A DNA stretch of 64,000 bases from a virus. A program made the translations under genes and the position numbers. Within the stretch, counting starts at the first letter, position 1. Every line of letters begins with the position of its first letter. The stretch spans positions 24,349 through 88,348 of the IMG/VR virus record IMGVR_UViG_3300009163_000025. One strand, given 5' to 3'. The notes under the pieces were generated by a model. The model had not been told where the DNA came from. It was given only the letters and a program-made list of their open reading frames with translations, and did no database searches. This document shows, in pieces, positions 27,870-35,569 of this stretch.

Positions 27870-28027
27870 GCTAACTCCATTTTTTTATTTCGTTTTTCTA
27901 TTTCTATAATATTTAATAGTCTTTTCGCTTCTTTATGAACTTCGCTAGTAACTGCCCACCCGAATCCTTCTGGATGCAATAAGTTTTCTAAAAAATGCAC
28001 AACCTCATCATACGTCTTTTGATTCAT
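27866..28027 (-). CDS. Small hypothetical protein, 53 aa
   Basis: The start at MNQKTYDEVVHFLENLLHPE follows AAGGATAT. The protein is helical and ends with a Lys-rich stretch. Overlap with the halogenase start by ATGA. No family recognised. Confidence 0.5.
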   Translation of the reverse strand: MNQKTYDEVVHFLENLLHPEGFGWAVTSEVHKEAKRLLNIIEIEKRNKKMELA

Positions 28028-28244
28028 CATATATCCTTGTAAATGGACTGTTAACAACAAAATCTTCAGGCAATGCTTCTACAATCTTTGTGAAATGATA
28101 TGGATCCGGATAGTGCCTTAGAATACTTCTCGCACGTTCACGCACGTATTTAGGCACTTTTGGTGTTACTTTGGGATTCAATAAATCTAAAAGTAATTGT
28201 TGTCCGCATCTCAACGAACGATATCTTTCATCGGGTAGAGTCAT
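28008..28244 (-). CDS. BPSL0761-like small conserved protein, 78 aa
   Basis: MTLPDERYRSLRCGQQLLLD, then KVPKYVRERARSILRHYPDPY, matches a small family annotated as BPSL0761-like in beta-proteobacteria and their phages. No function is known. This is one of the few pointers to a beta-proteobacterial host. It overlaps both neighbours slightly. Confidence 0.68.
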   Translation of the reverse strand: MTLPDERYRSLRCGQQLLLDLLNPKVTPKVPKYVRERARSILRHYPDPYHFTKIVEALPEDFVVNSPFTRIYDESKDV

Positions 28245-28716
28245 AATTATCTTTCCGAATGTGTTCGTCCATTGTGGTAAAAAATGTTTTCTTTTTCAAC
28301 TCATCATTCCATACTTTTGCGTAATCATTGTCTTTGTCGCACAATGCAAGTGCTTCTTCTTCAGTCACAATACGATGTGACATAATAGTTTCACCCAAAT
28401 GTTCTTGTGAAAATTCTTTTGCTTCACTTAGAGTAACAGTATCAAGTGCCCACTCCGATTTATCTTTACCATAGCGATCTGTGCCAATAGGAACTTCTAC
28501 CATGTAGCGTTCACGGAACATAGAAACGGCTTCAACAAGAACCCATTGTGTTTCTTTCTTTCTCATAGTCCAACTCCCATCACCATTGTCAATCCAATCT
28601 AAAGTGTCGCCAGTTTGCCAACCAGTTCCTGCAAGTATTTCATCATTCAATGGAAGAATCAAGTCACCAGTTTCGGCGTCTTTTTCCAACGTTATAATCC
28701 AAGATTTGTTTTCCAT
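28228..28716 (-). CDS. AbrB-like N-terminal domain protein, 162 aa
   Basis: The N-terminal 60 residues (TGDLILPLNDEILAGTGWQT then LDWIDNGDGSW) resemble the swapped-hairpin AbrB/SpoVT fold seen in many short phage and bacterial proteins. The C-terminal part is helical with RIVTEEEALALC. It may bind DNA; no evidence beyond pattern. First gene after the consensus promoter at 28742-28770. Confidence 0.62.
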   Translation of the reverse strand: MENKSWIITLEKDAETGDLILPLNDEILAGTGWQTGDTLDWIDNGDGSWTMRKKETQWVLVEAVSMFRERYMVEVPIGTDRYGKDKSEWALDTVTLSEAKEFSQEHLGETIMSHRIVTEEEALALCDKDNDYAKVWNDELKKKTFFTTMDEHIRKDNYDSTR

Positions 28717-28741
28717 AGGTACTCCTTAAGCGAATACATTC

Positions 28742-28770
28742 ATTATAACTTAACAACTGTGGAATGTCAA
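28742..28770 (-). promoter_or_regulatory. Consensus early sigma70 promoter
   Basis: TTGACA (28765-28770), 17-bp spacer, TATAAT (28742-28747) on the minus strand, overlapping the stop of the 28767 gene. Confidence 0.83.
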
Positions 28771-29060
28771 GCCATGAGCATTCGTGCTAAACCAATGCTA
28801 TCGATTGTCGTTAGCAATATGTAGTTAGCAAGCATCCCAAATGATTTCCGAGTATAACTAGCCCAAGCATAGATACCACAGCCGATGATCCAAATAGGGT
28901 ACAAAGTAAGTAGGGGCGGATTTGGGACTGTGACAGCCATGGTAATTGAACAGCCAATAGAAATAGCCCAAGCAAGACACTCAGCAACAAAACGAATACG
29001 ATTACTATACCAGTCATCTTTAATCCAATCTACAGTAGGTCTAAACAAATCAATAATCAT
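28767..29060 (-). CDS. Membrane protein, 97 aa
   Basis: Three hydrophobic segments, about residues 26-45, 51-68 and 76-92, predict a polytopic inner-membrane protein. The N-terminus MIIDLFRPTVDWIKDDWYSN resembles unnamed membrane proteins that I recall from T4-like cyanophages. Function unknown. Confidence 0.65.
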   Translation of the reverse strand: MIIDLFRPTVDWIKDDWYSNRIRFVAECLAWAISIGCSITMAVTVPNPPLLTLYPIWIIGCGIYAWASYTRKSFGMLANYILLTTIDSIGLARMLMA

Positions 29061-29061
29061 A

Positions 29062-29877
29062 TCAATCTAAATGAAAAAGTTGTGGATGATGTTTCATAAA
29101 ATGTTCACGCAATACTGCCCAATACTGATACATTTGCGGTGAATCCATTTTGAGTGAAAGTTCTTTAATCTCATTCAATACAACAAGCGGTTTTTCAAAC
29201 TCACCAGTATTGTAAACACTAAAATCAACTGGTTGACTATAAACTTTGTATTCGGGATGTAAATGTAGAAACGTAGAGAACAATCTTTCAACAATGAAAG
29301 GAAACATGCTGAGATTTTTATCTCTGCTGTAGTTTGCGCTACCATGATAAATCTCTGCATTCTCTCCAGTCAATGCTTCAAGTCTATCATAAATGTCTCT
29401 AACAAAATCTAAGTAATCTCGCCAAAAAACTTTTGTTGCAACAAAGTAACTTGAGTAACACACGTTCTTTGTCATAATAACATCTAGAATTTTTTCATTG
29501 TAACCTGCGGCTTTCAATGCGGCCGCAGTTACTTGTTTAATTCCTTTGTGAAATATTTCACCATGTTCCCAAACGTTATATGTAAATGCGCTAACAACCC
29601 TTGCATGATTGAATACGTACACATCATGTCCTGGATTATCATCAATTGAATTCATAATCACTTCAGATGAGTATCTAAGTTTTTGTTGCCAACGTGGACC
29701 GAAAACGCCCCATGCATCTAGACCATCTGCAACGTTTTCTTTTTCAATTCTATCAAAAGAATGAAACTCACGCAACTCAGGTCTTTCATTTGATGTATTA
29801 TCAAATGGCTTAAGTAAAGGATCAACTTTAGAGATTTGATCCTTGTCGAAACAAATTTGAAAAATTTCGTATTTCAA
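29062..29877 (-). CDS. Putative glycan-related protein (DUF4422-like)
   Basis: 271 residues. YHGSANYSRDKNLSMFPFI then VERLFSTFLHLHPEYKVYS near the C-terminus resembles the end of DUF4422 glycosyltransferase-like proteins (NMFI then ERL and WL). The earlier part, HDVYVFNHARVVSAFTYNVW, is unfamiliar. Its ATG abuts the 29874 gene, which also looks glycan-related. The call rests on local similarity only. Confidence 0.45.
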   Translation of the reverse strand: MKYEIFQICFDKDQISKVDPLLKPFDNTSNERPELREFHSFDRIEKENVADGLDAWGVFGPRWQQKLRYSSEVIMNSIDDNPGHDVYVFNHARVVSAFTYNVWEHGEIFHKGIKQVTAAALKAAGYNEKILDVIMTKNVCYSSYFVATKVFWRDYLDFVRDIYDRLEALTGENAEIYHGSANYSRDKNLSMFPFIVERLFSTFLHLHPEYKVYSQPVDFSVYNTGEFEKPLVVLNEIKELSLKMDSPQMYQYWAVLREHFMKHHPQLFHLD

Positions 29878-30644
29878 TCTGACACCTGTGTACCGTTAGG
29901 CGCAATACCACCTTCAATTCCGATCTTATCAGGAACACGAATTTGTGTGGGATTTAAATAGTTAAAAAGCAAATGTTCAATGTCAATGTATCCGCCATTG
30001 TTAATTCGTGTTACCATGTGTGCATACATTGCTTGATAGCATTCTGTAATGTAGTTTATAAGACTAGTATCAAAACTCCATAAACGGCTCATATACTGTC
30101 TTGTAATTCCTCCAGTTGTTTCTGGTGGGAATTGACTTGTATACGGACCACGTATCACAATGCCATGTTTGGTTTTATTGTGAAAATCAAAATCGAAATT
30201 ATCATTCAGAATATATCTACCGCTTACTTTAAAAACTCTTGAATATTCTTTTTTAATTTGTTCTGCATTTTGTGTAAAGAACGTTCCATACATCAAAATT
30301 TCAATTGCATTTTTTACGATATCTTGACTCGGTACTGCTTGAATGCCTTTAACCTCTGTCTCATCTGTATACGAAATGAAACGGCTCATGCTACCCCTGA
30401 GAATATCTTTTTCACTATCAGATAGGTGTTTATATCCACCATCTAAAATAATAATGTCGGAATTAGGAACCTTTGTTTTAATTGAATCGCAAGTTGCAAT
30501 CGTTTGATTCAATCTTTCTTCCGCACTATAGATTCCGTGTTTAGCGTGTATTGCTGAAGATATGAGAAATAGTGACTTACTCTTTAGTTGCTCGTTTTGC
30601 TGGAGTTCGTTTTGTTGGGGGTTTTGTTGATTTTGATTTTGCAT
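29874..30644 (-). CDS. Putative glycosyltransferase-like protein with a Gln/Asn-rich start
   Basis: 256 residues. The first 25 are almost pure Gln/Asn/Glu. Then SLFLISSAIHAKHGIYSAEE, SDIIILDGGYKHLSDSEKD and VFKVSGRYILNDNFDF follow, which resemble uncharacterised glycosyltransferase-like proteins of phages and bacteria. AAGGTG sits well before the ATG at 30644. That start overlaps the ClpP-like gene by 68 nt in another frame. Confidence 0.5.
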   Translation of the reverse strand: MQNQNQQNPQQNELQQNEQLKSKSLFLISSAIHAKHGIYSAEERLNQTIATCDSIKTKVPNSDIIILDGGYKHLSDSEKDILRGSMSRFISYTDETEVKGIQAVPSQDIVKNAIEILMYGTFFTQNAEQIKKEYSRVFKVSGRYILNDNFDFDFHNKTKHGIVIRGPYTSQFPPETTGGITRQYMSRLWSFDTSLINYITECYQAMYAHMVTRINNGGYIDIEHLLFNYLNPTQIRVPDKIGIEGGIAPNGTQVSD

Positions 30645-31227
30645 TTTTCACCTTATCAATTGCATCATTCTTTTTGCCGAGTCGTTTGACAACATCGTCT
30701 GCACTCATCCAAATGTCTTTATTATCTAGTATAGATTTAATTTCATCTTCTGTCAAAAAGTCTGCATAAACATTACGCATCATTTTATCTGACCATTTAC
30801 GTTCATATACTAATTCATCATACATCTCACCACCCTTACCGATGGTACCACCAGAGTAGTTGTGAAACATAAACATAGCATGTTCTGAGATTTCATATGC
30901 GCCAGCACTTAAGAAAATCATTGTTGCGGCTGACATACAAGCACCTTCAACCGATGCAACGATTGTAGCAGGAGTTTCTGCCATCACTCGCATAAACTGT
31001 ACTGCTGTGAATAGATCACCACCAGGAGAATTGATATGTAGTCTAACAACATCACTTTCTGATGTATTACGCATAGTCTCAAATATTTCAATATAATCTT
31101 CTGCTTCAGTAATTGCACCAGACAAATAGATTGAGTATACATGTCCAATCGGTTTAGGTTGTCTAGGTTTTTTACTGTCGTTTAAATTAAATAATTGTGA
31201 CGTTACCTGTTCTTCTTCCATTTTCAT
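30577..31227 (-). CDS. ClpP-like serine protease
   Basis: 216 residues. RLHINSPGGDLFTAVQFMRV near 62-81, EGACMSAATMIFLSAG near 94-109 (nucleophile Ser in the MSAA context) and MFMFHNYSGGTIGKGGE near 117-133 (catalytic His) match the ClpP fold, with an Asp near KDIWMSADD. In T4-like phages such proteins may assist head maturation or modify host proteolysis. The Lys-rich tail KSTKPPTKRTPAKRATKE is encoded over the start of the next gene. Confidence 0.82.
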   Translation of the reverse strand: MKMEEEQVTSQLFNLNDSKKPRQPKPIGHVYSIYLSGAITEAEDYIEIFETMRNTSESDVVRLHINSPGGDLFTAVQFMRVMAETPATIVASVEGACMSAATMIFLSAGAYEISEHAMFMFHNYSGGTIGKGGEMYDELVYERKWSDKMMRNVYADFLTEDEIKSILDNKDIWMSADDVVKRLGKKNDAIDKVKNAKSKSTKPPTKRTPAKRATKE

Positions 31228-31254
31228 AAATTCTCACTTTCTGCTAGAATATCT

Positions 31255-31283
31255 ATTATACTCTATTGGGTTTCAGTTGTCAA
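31255..31283 (-). promoter_or_regulatory. Consensus early sigma70 promoter of the ClpP-like gene
   Basis: TTGACA (31278-31283), 17-bp spacer, TATAAT (31255-31260) on the minus strand. It overlaps the C-terminus of the RuvC-like gene. Confidence 0.83.
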
Positions 31284-31826
31284 CTTATCTACTCCATACT
31301 TACATATCCAGTAAGCATCAATCAAATCGGAAGACGGATTCCATTGCTTCTCTGTCATATGTAGTTCTTCTTTAAGCCGAATGTTTGTGTTCTCTTCAAA
31401 AACTTCTTGCATTCTTGCCTTATCTGCATTACCTTTACCAGTGGCAAACTTCTTAATCACGGTAGGTGGTATAGTTTCAAATGTGACATGAAAGTTCCAT
31501 AATCTATATTTAAACACGCCTGTGTTTTCGGCTATATGAAAAACTCTGCCCTTTGAACCCATTGAATAATCTTCAATGAAAACTTTAACTTCATCGTCTA
31601 GTTCTAAGATTCTATCGATAAAAAAACTAGAGATGATATCGTATCTTTGCATCTCATTTGTATATTCAAAAAAATAACCTTTTACATTTTTAAATTTAAC
31701 ATCATATTTTTTGCTTTGCGTCATGTAGTGCAAATCACAATTTTCAAATTTAAAATCATTACTCTCAATATTGTATAAACATATTGCAGGTGAAGTCATT
31801 GAATAGTCAACGCCAGCAACATACAT
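31263..31826 (-). CDS. RuvC-like Holliday-junction resolvase
   Basis: The start at MYVAGVDYSMTSPAICLYN is set where the ATG overlaps the TAA of the zinc-finger gene (GGAAAG before it). Asp7 in VDYS, IEDYSMGS near 91 (Glu, Asp) and SSDLIDAYWICKY near 170 (Asp pair) form the acidic set of RuvC-type nucleases. T4-like cyanophages carry related resolvases. It may replace the T4 gp49 role in debranching DNA before packaging. Confidence 0.78.
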   Translation of the reverse strand: MYVAGVDYSMTSPAICLYNIESNDFKFENCDLHYMTQSKKYDVKFKNVKGYFFEYTNEMQRYDIISSFFIDRILELDDEVKVFIEDYSMGSKGRVFHIAENTGVFKYRLWNFHVTFETIPPTVIKKFATGKGNADKARMQEVFEENTNIRLKEELHMTEKQWNPSSDLIDAYWICKYGVDKLTTETQ

Positions 31827-32035
31827 TATTCTTTCCAATCATCAACATCGTCTAAGCCTTCTTCGGATAACTTATCCCAATCATTCTCATCTTCATCGTA
31901 TTCTTTTATCAAATCATCGTTTAATGTTTCACCACAATATGCACAATGTGCTGGTGGATCAATATTGATTCCATCCAATGACGTTACTGAGTATTCAGCG
32001 TCACACGATTCACAAACTACTTCGTATGTTGGCAT
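31826..32035 (-). CDS. Small zinc-ribbon protein, 69 aa
   Basis: MPTYEVVCESCDAEYSV has CxxC, and HCAYCGETLND has the second CxxC, giving a four-cysteine zinc ribbon. The acidic tail runs to the end. A start with AAGGAG precedes it. It overlaps the RuvC-like start (TAATG), so the two are coupled. Confidence 0.72.
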   Translation of the reverse strand: MPTYEVVCESCDAEYSVTSLDGINIDPPAHCAYCGETLNDDLIKEYDEDENDWDKLSEEGLDDVDDWKE

Positions 32036-32045
32036 TTTTTTCTCC

Positions 32046-32678
32046 TTATTCGTACATTATTGTATCTGCATCACCAATCGCCCATTTTGGATTTTGCTCT
32101 ACAATGTATTTTTTTGTGCAGACTTTAAAGTCCGGAAATAGCATCTCTTTCGGATTGCTTGCGGCATCAAGAAATATGCAACGATTGTTCGGCTGTGCCG
32201 CATACTGTCCGTTGTCTAGTTCAAGAAAGTTATATGATTTATGATCTTCTGGATTCTCGCTATCACCCATATCTAGATGTTCATCTGATGCACAATTGTC
32301 AACAGTAAACATATAATTACCTTGATACCATTGTTTATCTTTAGCATAAAATTTGCCACTTAGATTTAATAGAAATGATTTTTGTATTACAGTAAGGTCA
32401 TACGATAAACAATCCCATATCTGTAAATGATCTAGAGGCAGAAATTTATCTCTATCTAAATCGTGATTTCTACTCACATACGCTTCTAATGGAAGTTTAT
32501 CATACAATGCTCCATACTCAGGCAAATACGATTCGATGAAGAATGCCCTACGGCTCATTGATTTGATTGATATCCAAATACAAGGTACGTATTCACCAAA
32601 GCCTTTTTCAAAATTATAAAGAAATTCTTTTCTTATATAACATCTAACTCTTGGTGTGTTTGCAACTAAAAAACTCAT
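32046..32678 (-). CDS. Conserved T4-like phage hypothetical protein, 210 aa
   Basis: Starts MSFLVANTPRVRCYIRKEFL, continues GFGEYVPCIWISIKSMSRRAFF and ends KCT/CTKKYIVEQNPKWAIGDADT. I recall this as an unnamed conserved protein in T4-like cyano-/pelagiphages next to a RuvC-like gene. No enzyme motif is visible. Confidence 0.68.
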   Translation of the reverse strand: MSFLVANTPRVRCYIRKEFLYNFEKGFGEYVPCIWISIKSMSRRAFFIESYLPEYGALYDKLPLEAYVSRNHDLDRDKFLPLDHLQIWDCLSYDLTVIQKSFLLNLSGKFYAKDKQWYQGNYMFTVDNCASDEHLDMGDSENPEDHKSYNFLELDNGQYAAQPNNRCIFLDAASNPKEMLFPDFKVCTKKYIVEQNPKWAIGDADTIMYE

Positions 32679-32684
32679 ATATTT

Positions 32685-32834
32685 TTACCAATGCCTTATA
32701 ACGCCTGCTACAATAAACAGATTCGTTATTATATAGCAAAGTACAATAGTTGTTCTAATAATTGCAACTTTATCCGATTCTTTATCACACTCACTAGATT
32801 TGTGTCCTAGTGCTTTTGCCCACAGTCGCCACAT
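32685..32834 (-). CDS. Small membrane protein, 49 aa
   Basis: MWRLWAKALGHKSSECDKES, then VAIIRTTIVLCYIITNLFIV, a membrane helix, ending IRHW. Small proteins with exactly this layout (a charged start, a helix and a final HW) occur in T4-like phages. The start lies two bases after the stop of the 32837 gene. Confidence 0.7.
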   Translation of the reverse strand: MWRLWAKALGHKSSECDKESDKVAIIRTTIVLCYIITNLFIVAGVIRHW

Positions 32835-32836
32835 GG

Positions 32837-33136
32837 TTATTGAGTGCAAGTTCTTTCACGATAGATTCTTCCATCGGATTGCTGAATTTCTTTCCAATCA
32901 GTACACACTTGAGGTGACTGTTGAATTATAACGGGCTGTTGTTGTACATATATTGGTTGCGGTTGAACATATATGGGTTGTTGTCTTGCAATTTCATATC
33001 CAATGACACCGCCGATGATTGTAGGTCCAATCCAACTGTATGGTCTAATTCCATAGCCGTGATGACGGCCGTGATGATGTTGTGCAAATGCTGAAGCAGA
33101 CACCATCAACAAAAATATAGTTAATAGTTTTTTCAT
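32837..33136 (-). CDS. Exported Gln/Pro-rich surface-type protein, 99 aa
   Basis: Signal peptide MKKLLTIFLLMVSASAFA, then a His-rich HHHGRHHGYG, a glycine-rich turn and YVQPQPIYVQQQPVIIQQ, a Gln/Pro repeat. Two cysteines close the protein (QVCTDWK, RTCTQ). The layout (signal, zipper-like middle, Q/P repeat, CTDW end) resembles small envelope proteins of Proteobacteria. Confidence 0.6.
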   Translation of the reverse strand: MKKLLTIFLLMVSASAFAQHHHGRHHGYGIRPYSWIGPTIIGGVIGYEIARQQPIYVQPQPIYVQQQPVIIQQSPQVCTDWKEIQQSDGRIYRERTCTQ

Positions 33137-33137
33137 G

Positions 33138-33608
33138 TTATTCACACCAAGAAGTTTTTGCTTCGCCGTAGTATTCACGGGCTAGCCCGTTTGCAATCAA
33201 TGCTTGGCGTAAACTTTTTCCGTCTAAGATAACATCACCAAGAAGACGGCCACCATACTTGTCCCAATCCATTACAATGACTTGGCGTTTCTTTGCAGAA
33301 GTAACTGCTTTTTTTGTGAATTCAGTAGCCTTTTGTCCCATCACATCTTCTTTTGGGCATTGCGCTCTGAATCCTTTTTCTGGTGTGTCAACACCAAAGA
33401 CACGGATGCTCAATTCTTTTTTGAGTGGGTCTGGAAGCCAAGGCGCTTCAACCGCAACAGTATCCCCGTCAATCACTCTAGTGATCACAGCGTCATACAA
33501 AACTCCTGGTTTTTGTTTTCCTGTTTGTGCGTGTGCATTCAATGCAGAAAATGTAAATCCTGCAACAATCAATGCAAGAGCAAAAAATACATATGTTAAT
33601 TGTTTCAT
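33138..33608 (-). CDS. Exported Staphylococcal-nuclease-like protein
   Basis: Signal peptide MKQLTYVFFALALIVAGFTF (to about residue 27). VIDGDT (45-50) and RVFGVDTPE (69-77) align with the Asp, Arg and Glu positions of micrococcal nuclease, and YGGRLLGDV near 120 supplies the second Arg. It should act as a calcium-type nuclease in the periplasm. A periplasmic nuclease could attack incoming DNA or recycle host DNA; the stop overlaps nothing. Its start overlaps the nrdB stop by four bases. Confidence 0.82.
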   Translation of the reverse strand: MKQLTYVFFALALIVAGFTFSALNAHAQTGKQKPGVLYDAVITRVIDGDTVAVEAPWLPDPLKKELSIRVFGVDTPEKGFRAQCPKEDVMGQKATEFTKKAVTSAKKRQVIVMDWDKYGGRLLGDVILDGKSLRQALIANGLAREYYGEAKTSWCE

Positions 33609-34597
33609 GCCGCTTTACCCCATACGTCTGCCCAATCACCTTTTGTAGCACCCTTTGCATAATCGGTTGCTCTGTTCTCAAAGAAATTAGTATGCGTTGG
33701 CGCATTAATCATTTCTTCAACCCAAGGTAATGGATTTCTTTTAACTTTAAAAATGCCTTTTAGTCCAAGACTGATAAGGCGCCTGTCTGCAATATAACGA
33801 ATGTACTTCTTAACTTCTTCTGAGGTGAGTCCTTCCATCTCATTGATGCCGAATGCCAAGTCAATAAACTTATCTTCAAGTTCAACCATTCTTTCTGCAA
33901 TAGTATATATCTTTGATTTAAGTTCATCATTCCAAATTTCAGGGTTTTCTTCTATGTATGTACGAAATAGTTTAATCATACCTTCGCAATGTTGAGTTTC
34001 ATCAACGATTGACCAAGTTACAATTTGCCCCATGCCTTTCATCTTACCTGTGCGTGGAAAATTCAAAAGCATAATGAATGAAGAGAACAACTGCATACCT
34101 TCCGTGAATGCTGAAAATACTGCAATATGTGTAGCAGTAGATTGCAAGTCACCATTCTTATCTGAAATGTCTAACACATAATCGTGTTTGTCTTTCATTT
34201 CTTGATATGCTAAGAATTCGTTATATGTTGTATCTGGCAGACCCAATGTTTCAATAAGGTGTGAGTATGCGGCAACGTGCAATGCTTCTCTAGCGGCAAA
34301 GCCAAGCAACATCATACGTACTTCTGGTTGCTTGAAGTATGGCAGATAGTTTTTTACATAACCACCAGCAACGTCAATGTCACCTTGAGTAAAGAATCTA
34401 AAGATGTTTGTGAGAAAATGTTTCTCTTCTGCACTAAGTTTTTTCTTCCAATCTTTTACGTCTTCAGCCATAGGCACTTCAGTATGCAACCAATGTGATT
34501 GTTCATGCTTAAGCCAAGCATCATAAGCCCAAGGATAGTTAAATGGTTTGAAACTATTTCTGTCTTCTAACAAACTACTATTCTTCTTTTTAACCAT
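33605..34597 (-). CDS. nrdB: Class Ia ribonucleotide reductase small subunit
   Basis: 330 residues. Iron ligands lie in AREALHVAAYSHLIET (Glu, His, with Tyr at the position of the radical Tyr122 of E. coli), EGMQLFSSF and DETQHCEGM. The C-terminus DWADVWGKAA would dock to NrdA. With NrdA and thioredoxin it makes dNTPs for phage DNA synthesis. The start overlaps the thioredoxin stop by eight bases. Confidence 0.93.
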   Translation of the reverse strand: MVKKKNSSLLEDRNSFKPFNYPWAYDAWLKHEQSHWLHTEVPMAEDVKDWKKKLSAEEKHFLTNIFRFFTQGDIDVAGGYVKNYLPYFKQPEVRMMLLGFAAREALHVAAYSHLIETLGLPDTTYNEFLAYQEMKDKHDYVLDISDKNGDLQSTATHIAVFSAFTEGMQLFSSFIMLLNFPRTGKMKGMGQIVTWSIVDETQHCEGMIKLFRTYIEENPEIWNDELKSKIYTIAERMVELEDKFIDLAFGINEMEGLTSEEVKKYIRYIADRRLISLGLKGIFKVKRNPLPWVEEMINAPTHTNFFENRATDYAKGATKGDWADVWGKAA

Positions 34598-34835
34598 TTA
34601 AAAACTCCGTTAATTTTTCTTTTGTTTGCATACCAATAAGTCTTCCAACTTCAGTATTATTTTCGTCTAACTTGATCAGCGTTGGAACACCACGCACACC
34701 ATAAAACATTGGTATGTCAGTAGATTGATCGATATCAATCACTTCAATTGGAATATTTGTTTCGATATCAGCAAGTGTCATTGCTAATCCTTTGCATGGT
34801 TGACACCATGATGCTGTAAATCTAAGTACTTTCAT
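34590..34835 (-). CDS. Thioredoxin
   Basis: 81 residues. FTASWCQPCKGL gives the CxxC active site, GVRGVPTLIKLD the cis-Pro loop. Its place between NrdA/glycan genes and nrdB suggests it is the electron donor for ribonucleotide reductase. The motif CQPC is closer to thioredoxin than to glutaredoxin. Confidence 0.88.
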   Translation of the reverse strand: MKVLRFTASWCQPCKGLAMTLADIETNIPIEVIDIDQSTDIPMFYGVRGVPTLIKLDENNTEVGRLIGMQTKEKLTEFLNG

Positions 34836-34849
34836 TTTTTACCCTTAAG

Positions 34850-35569
34850 TTATTTCCAGTATTTTGAATAATCAATATTATTCCAATACTTTTCATTATT
34901 ACGATTCCAAAAATTCTTAATAAGATACCAAGTCATACCTGTATATCCCATTATTTCAAATCTTCTACTATCTTGACCAAAATGATGATTCATTAATTTA
35001 AATTTTTTCGGATCATATTTTTTCGATAGAAAAAAATCTTCGCTTACTTTATACTTCTCAGAAAATCCATCAAATTCTCTAAATTTATCTGTTCTAGTTA
35101 ACATGAAAGCACCAACAGCAAAAGGAACTTTATATTTCATAATACTGTTGATTGTGTTAAACAATGTAAATCCAATTTGTGTTCTAACATTTCCATCATA
35201 GCATTTAATTTTTAATCCTATAAGATCCAAATTTTTTGATTCAATTGTATTGACAGCATCTCGTATTGCATTATTCTTAAAGAAACGAACATCCGCATCG
35301 AGAAATAGTATATATGGTGTCGTAACTAACTTGGCACCACTATTCTTAGCAAATGAAACTGTACCACCGTCAATAATTTCAACGTTCAACTCACCTTTCA
35401 TCATTTGAATAACCCATCGTGTATTGTCCGTGGAACAATCGGCAATAATGATTCTTGTATTTCCAATTTCTTGTAGACGCAAAGATTCTAATAAATGATG
35501 AATATAATTTTCTTCATTTTTACAAGGAACAACTATTGTAATTTTTTCTTCTACGATACTTCTTGACAT
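34850..35569 (-). CDS. Family 2 glycosyltransferase
   Basis: The start at MSRSIVEEKITIVVPCKNEE is chosen because the longer frame lies inside the phosphoesterase gene. ITIVVPCKNEENYI (nucleotide binding), DADVRF (DxD metal site) and SEDFFLSKKYD near the end match GT-A family 2. It has a C-terminal amphipathic Trp-rich helix, MTWYLIKNFW. It overlaps the LpxH-like gene by 19 bases. It could modify host LPS or a virion glycan. Confidence 0.78.
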   Translation of the reverse strand: MSRSIVEEKITIVVPCKNEENYIHHLLESLRLQEIGNTRIIIADCSTDNTRWVIQMMKGELNVEIIDGGTVSFAKNSGAKLVTTPYILFLDADVRFFKNNAIRDAVNTIESKNLDLIGLKIKCYDGNVRTQIGFTLFNTINSIMKYKVPFAVGAFMLTRTDKFREFDGFSEKYKVSEDFFLSKKYDPKKFKLMNHHFGQDSRRFEIMGYTGMTWYLIKNFWNRNNEKYWNNIDYSKYWK

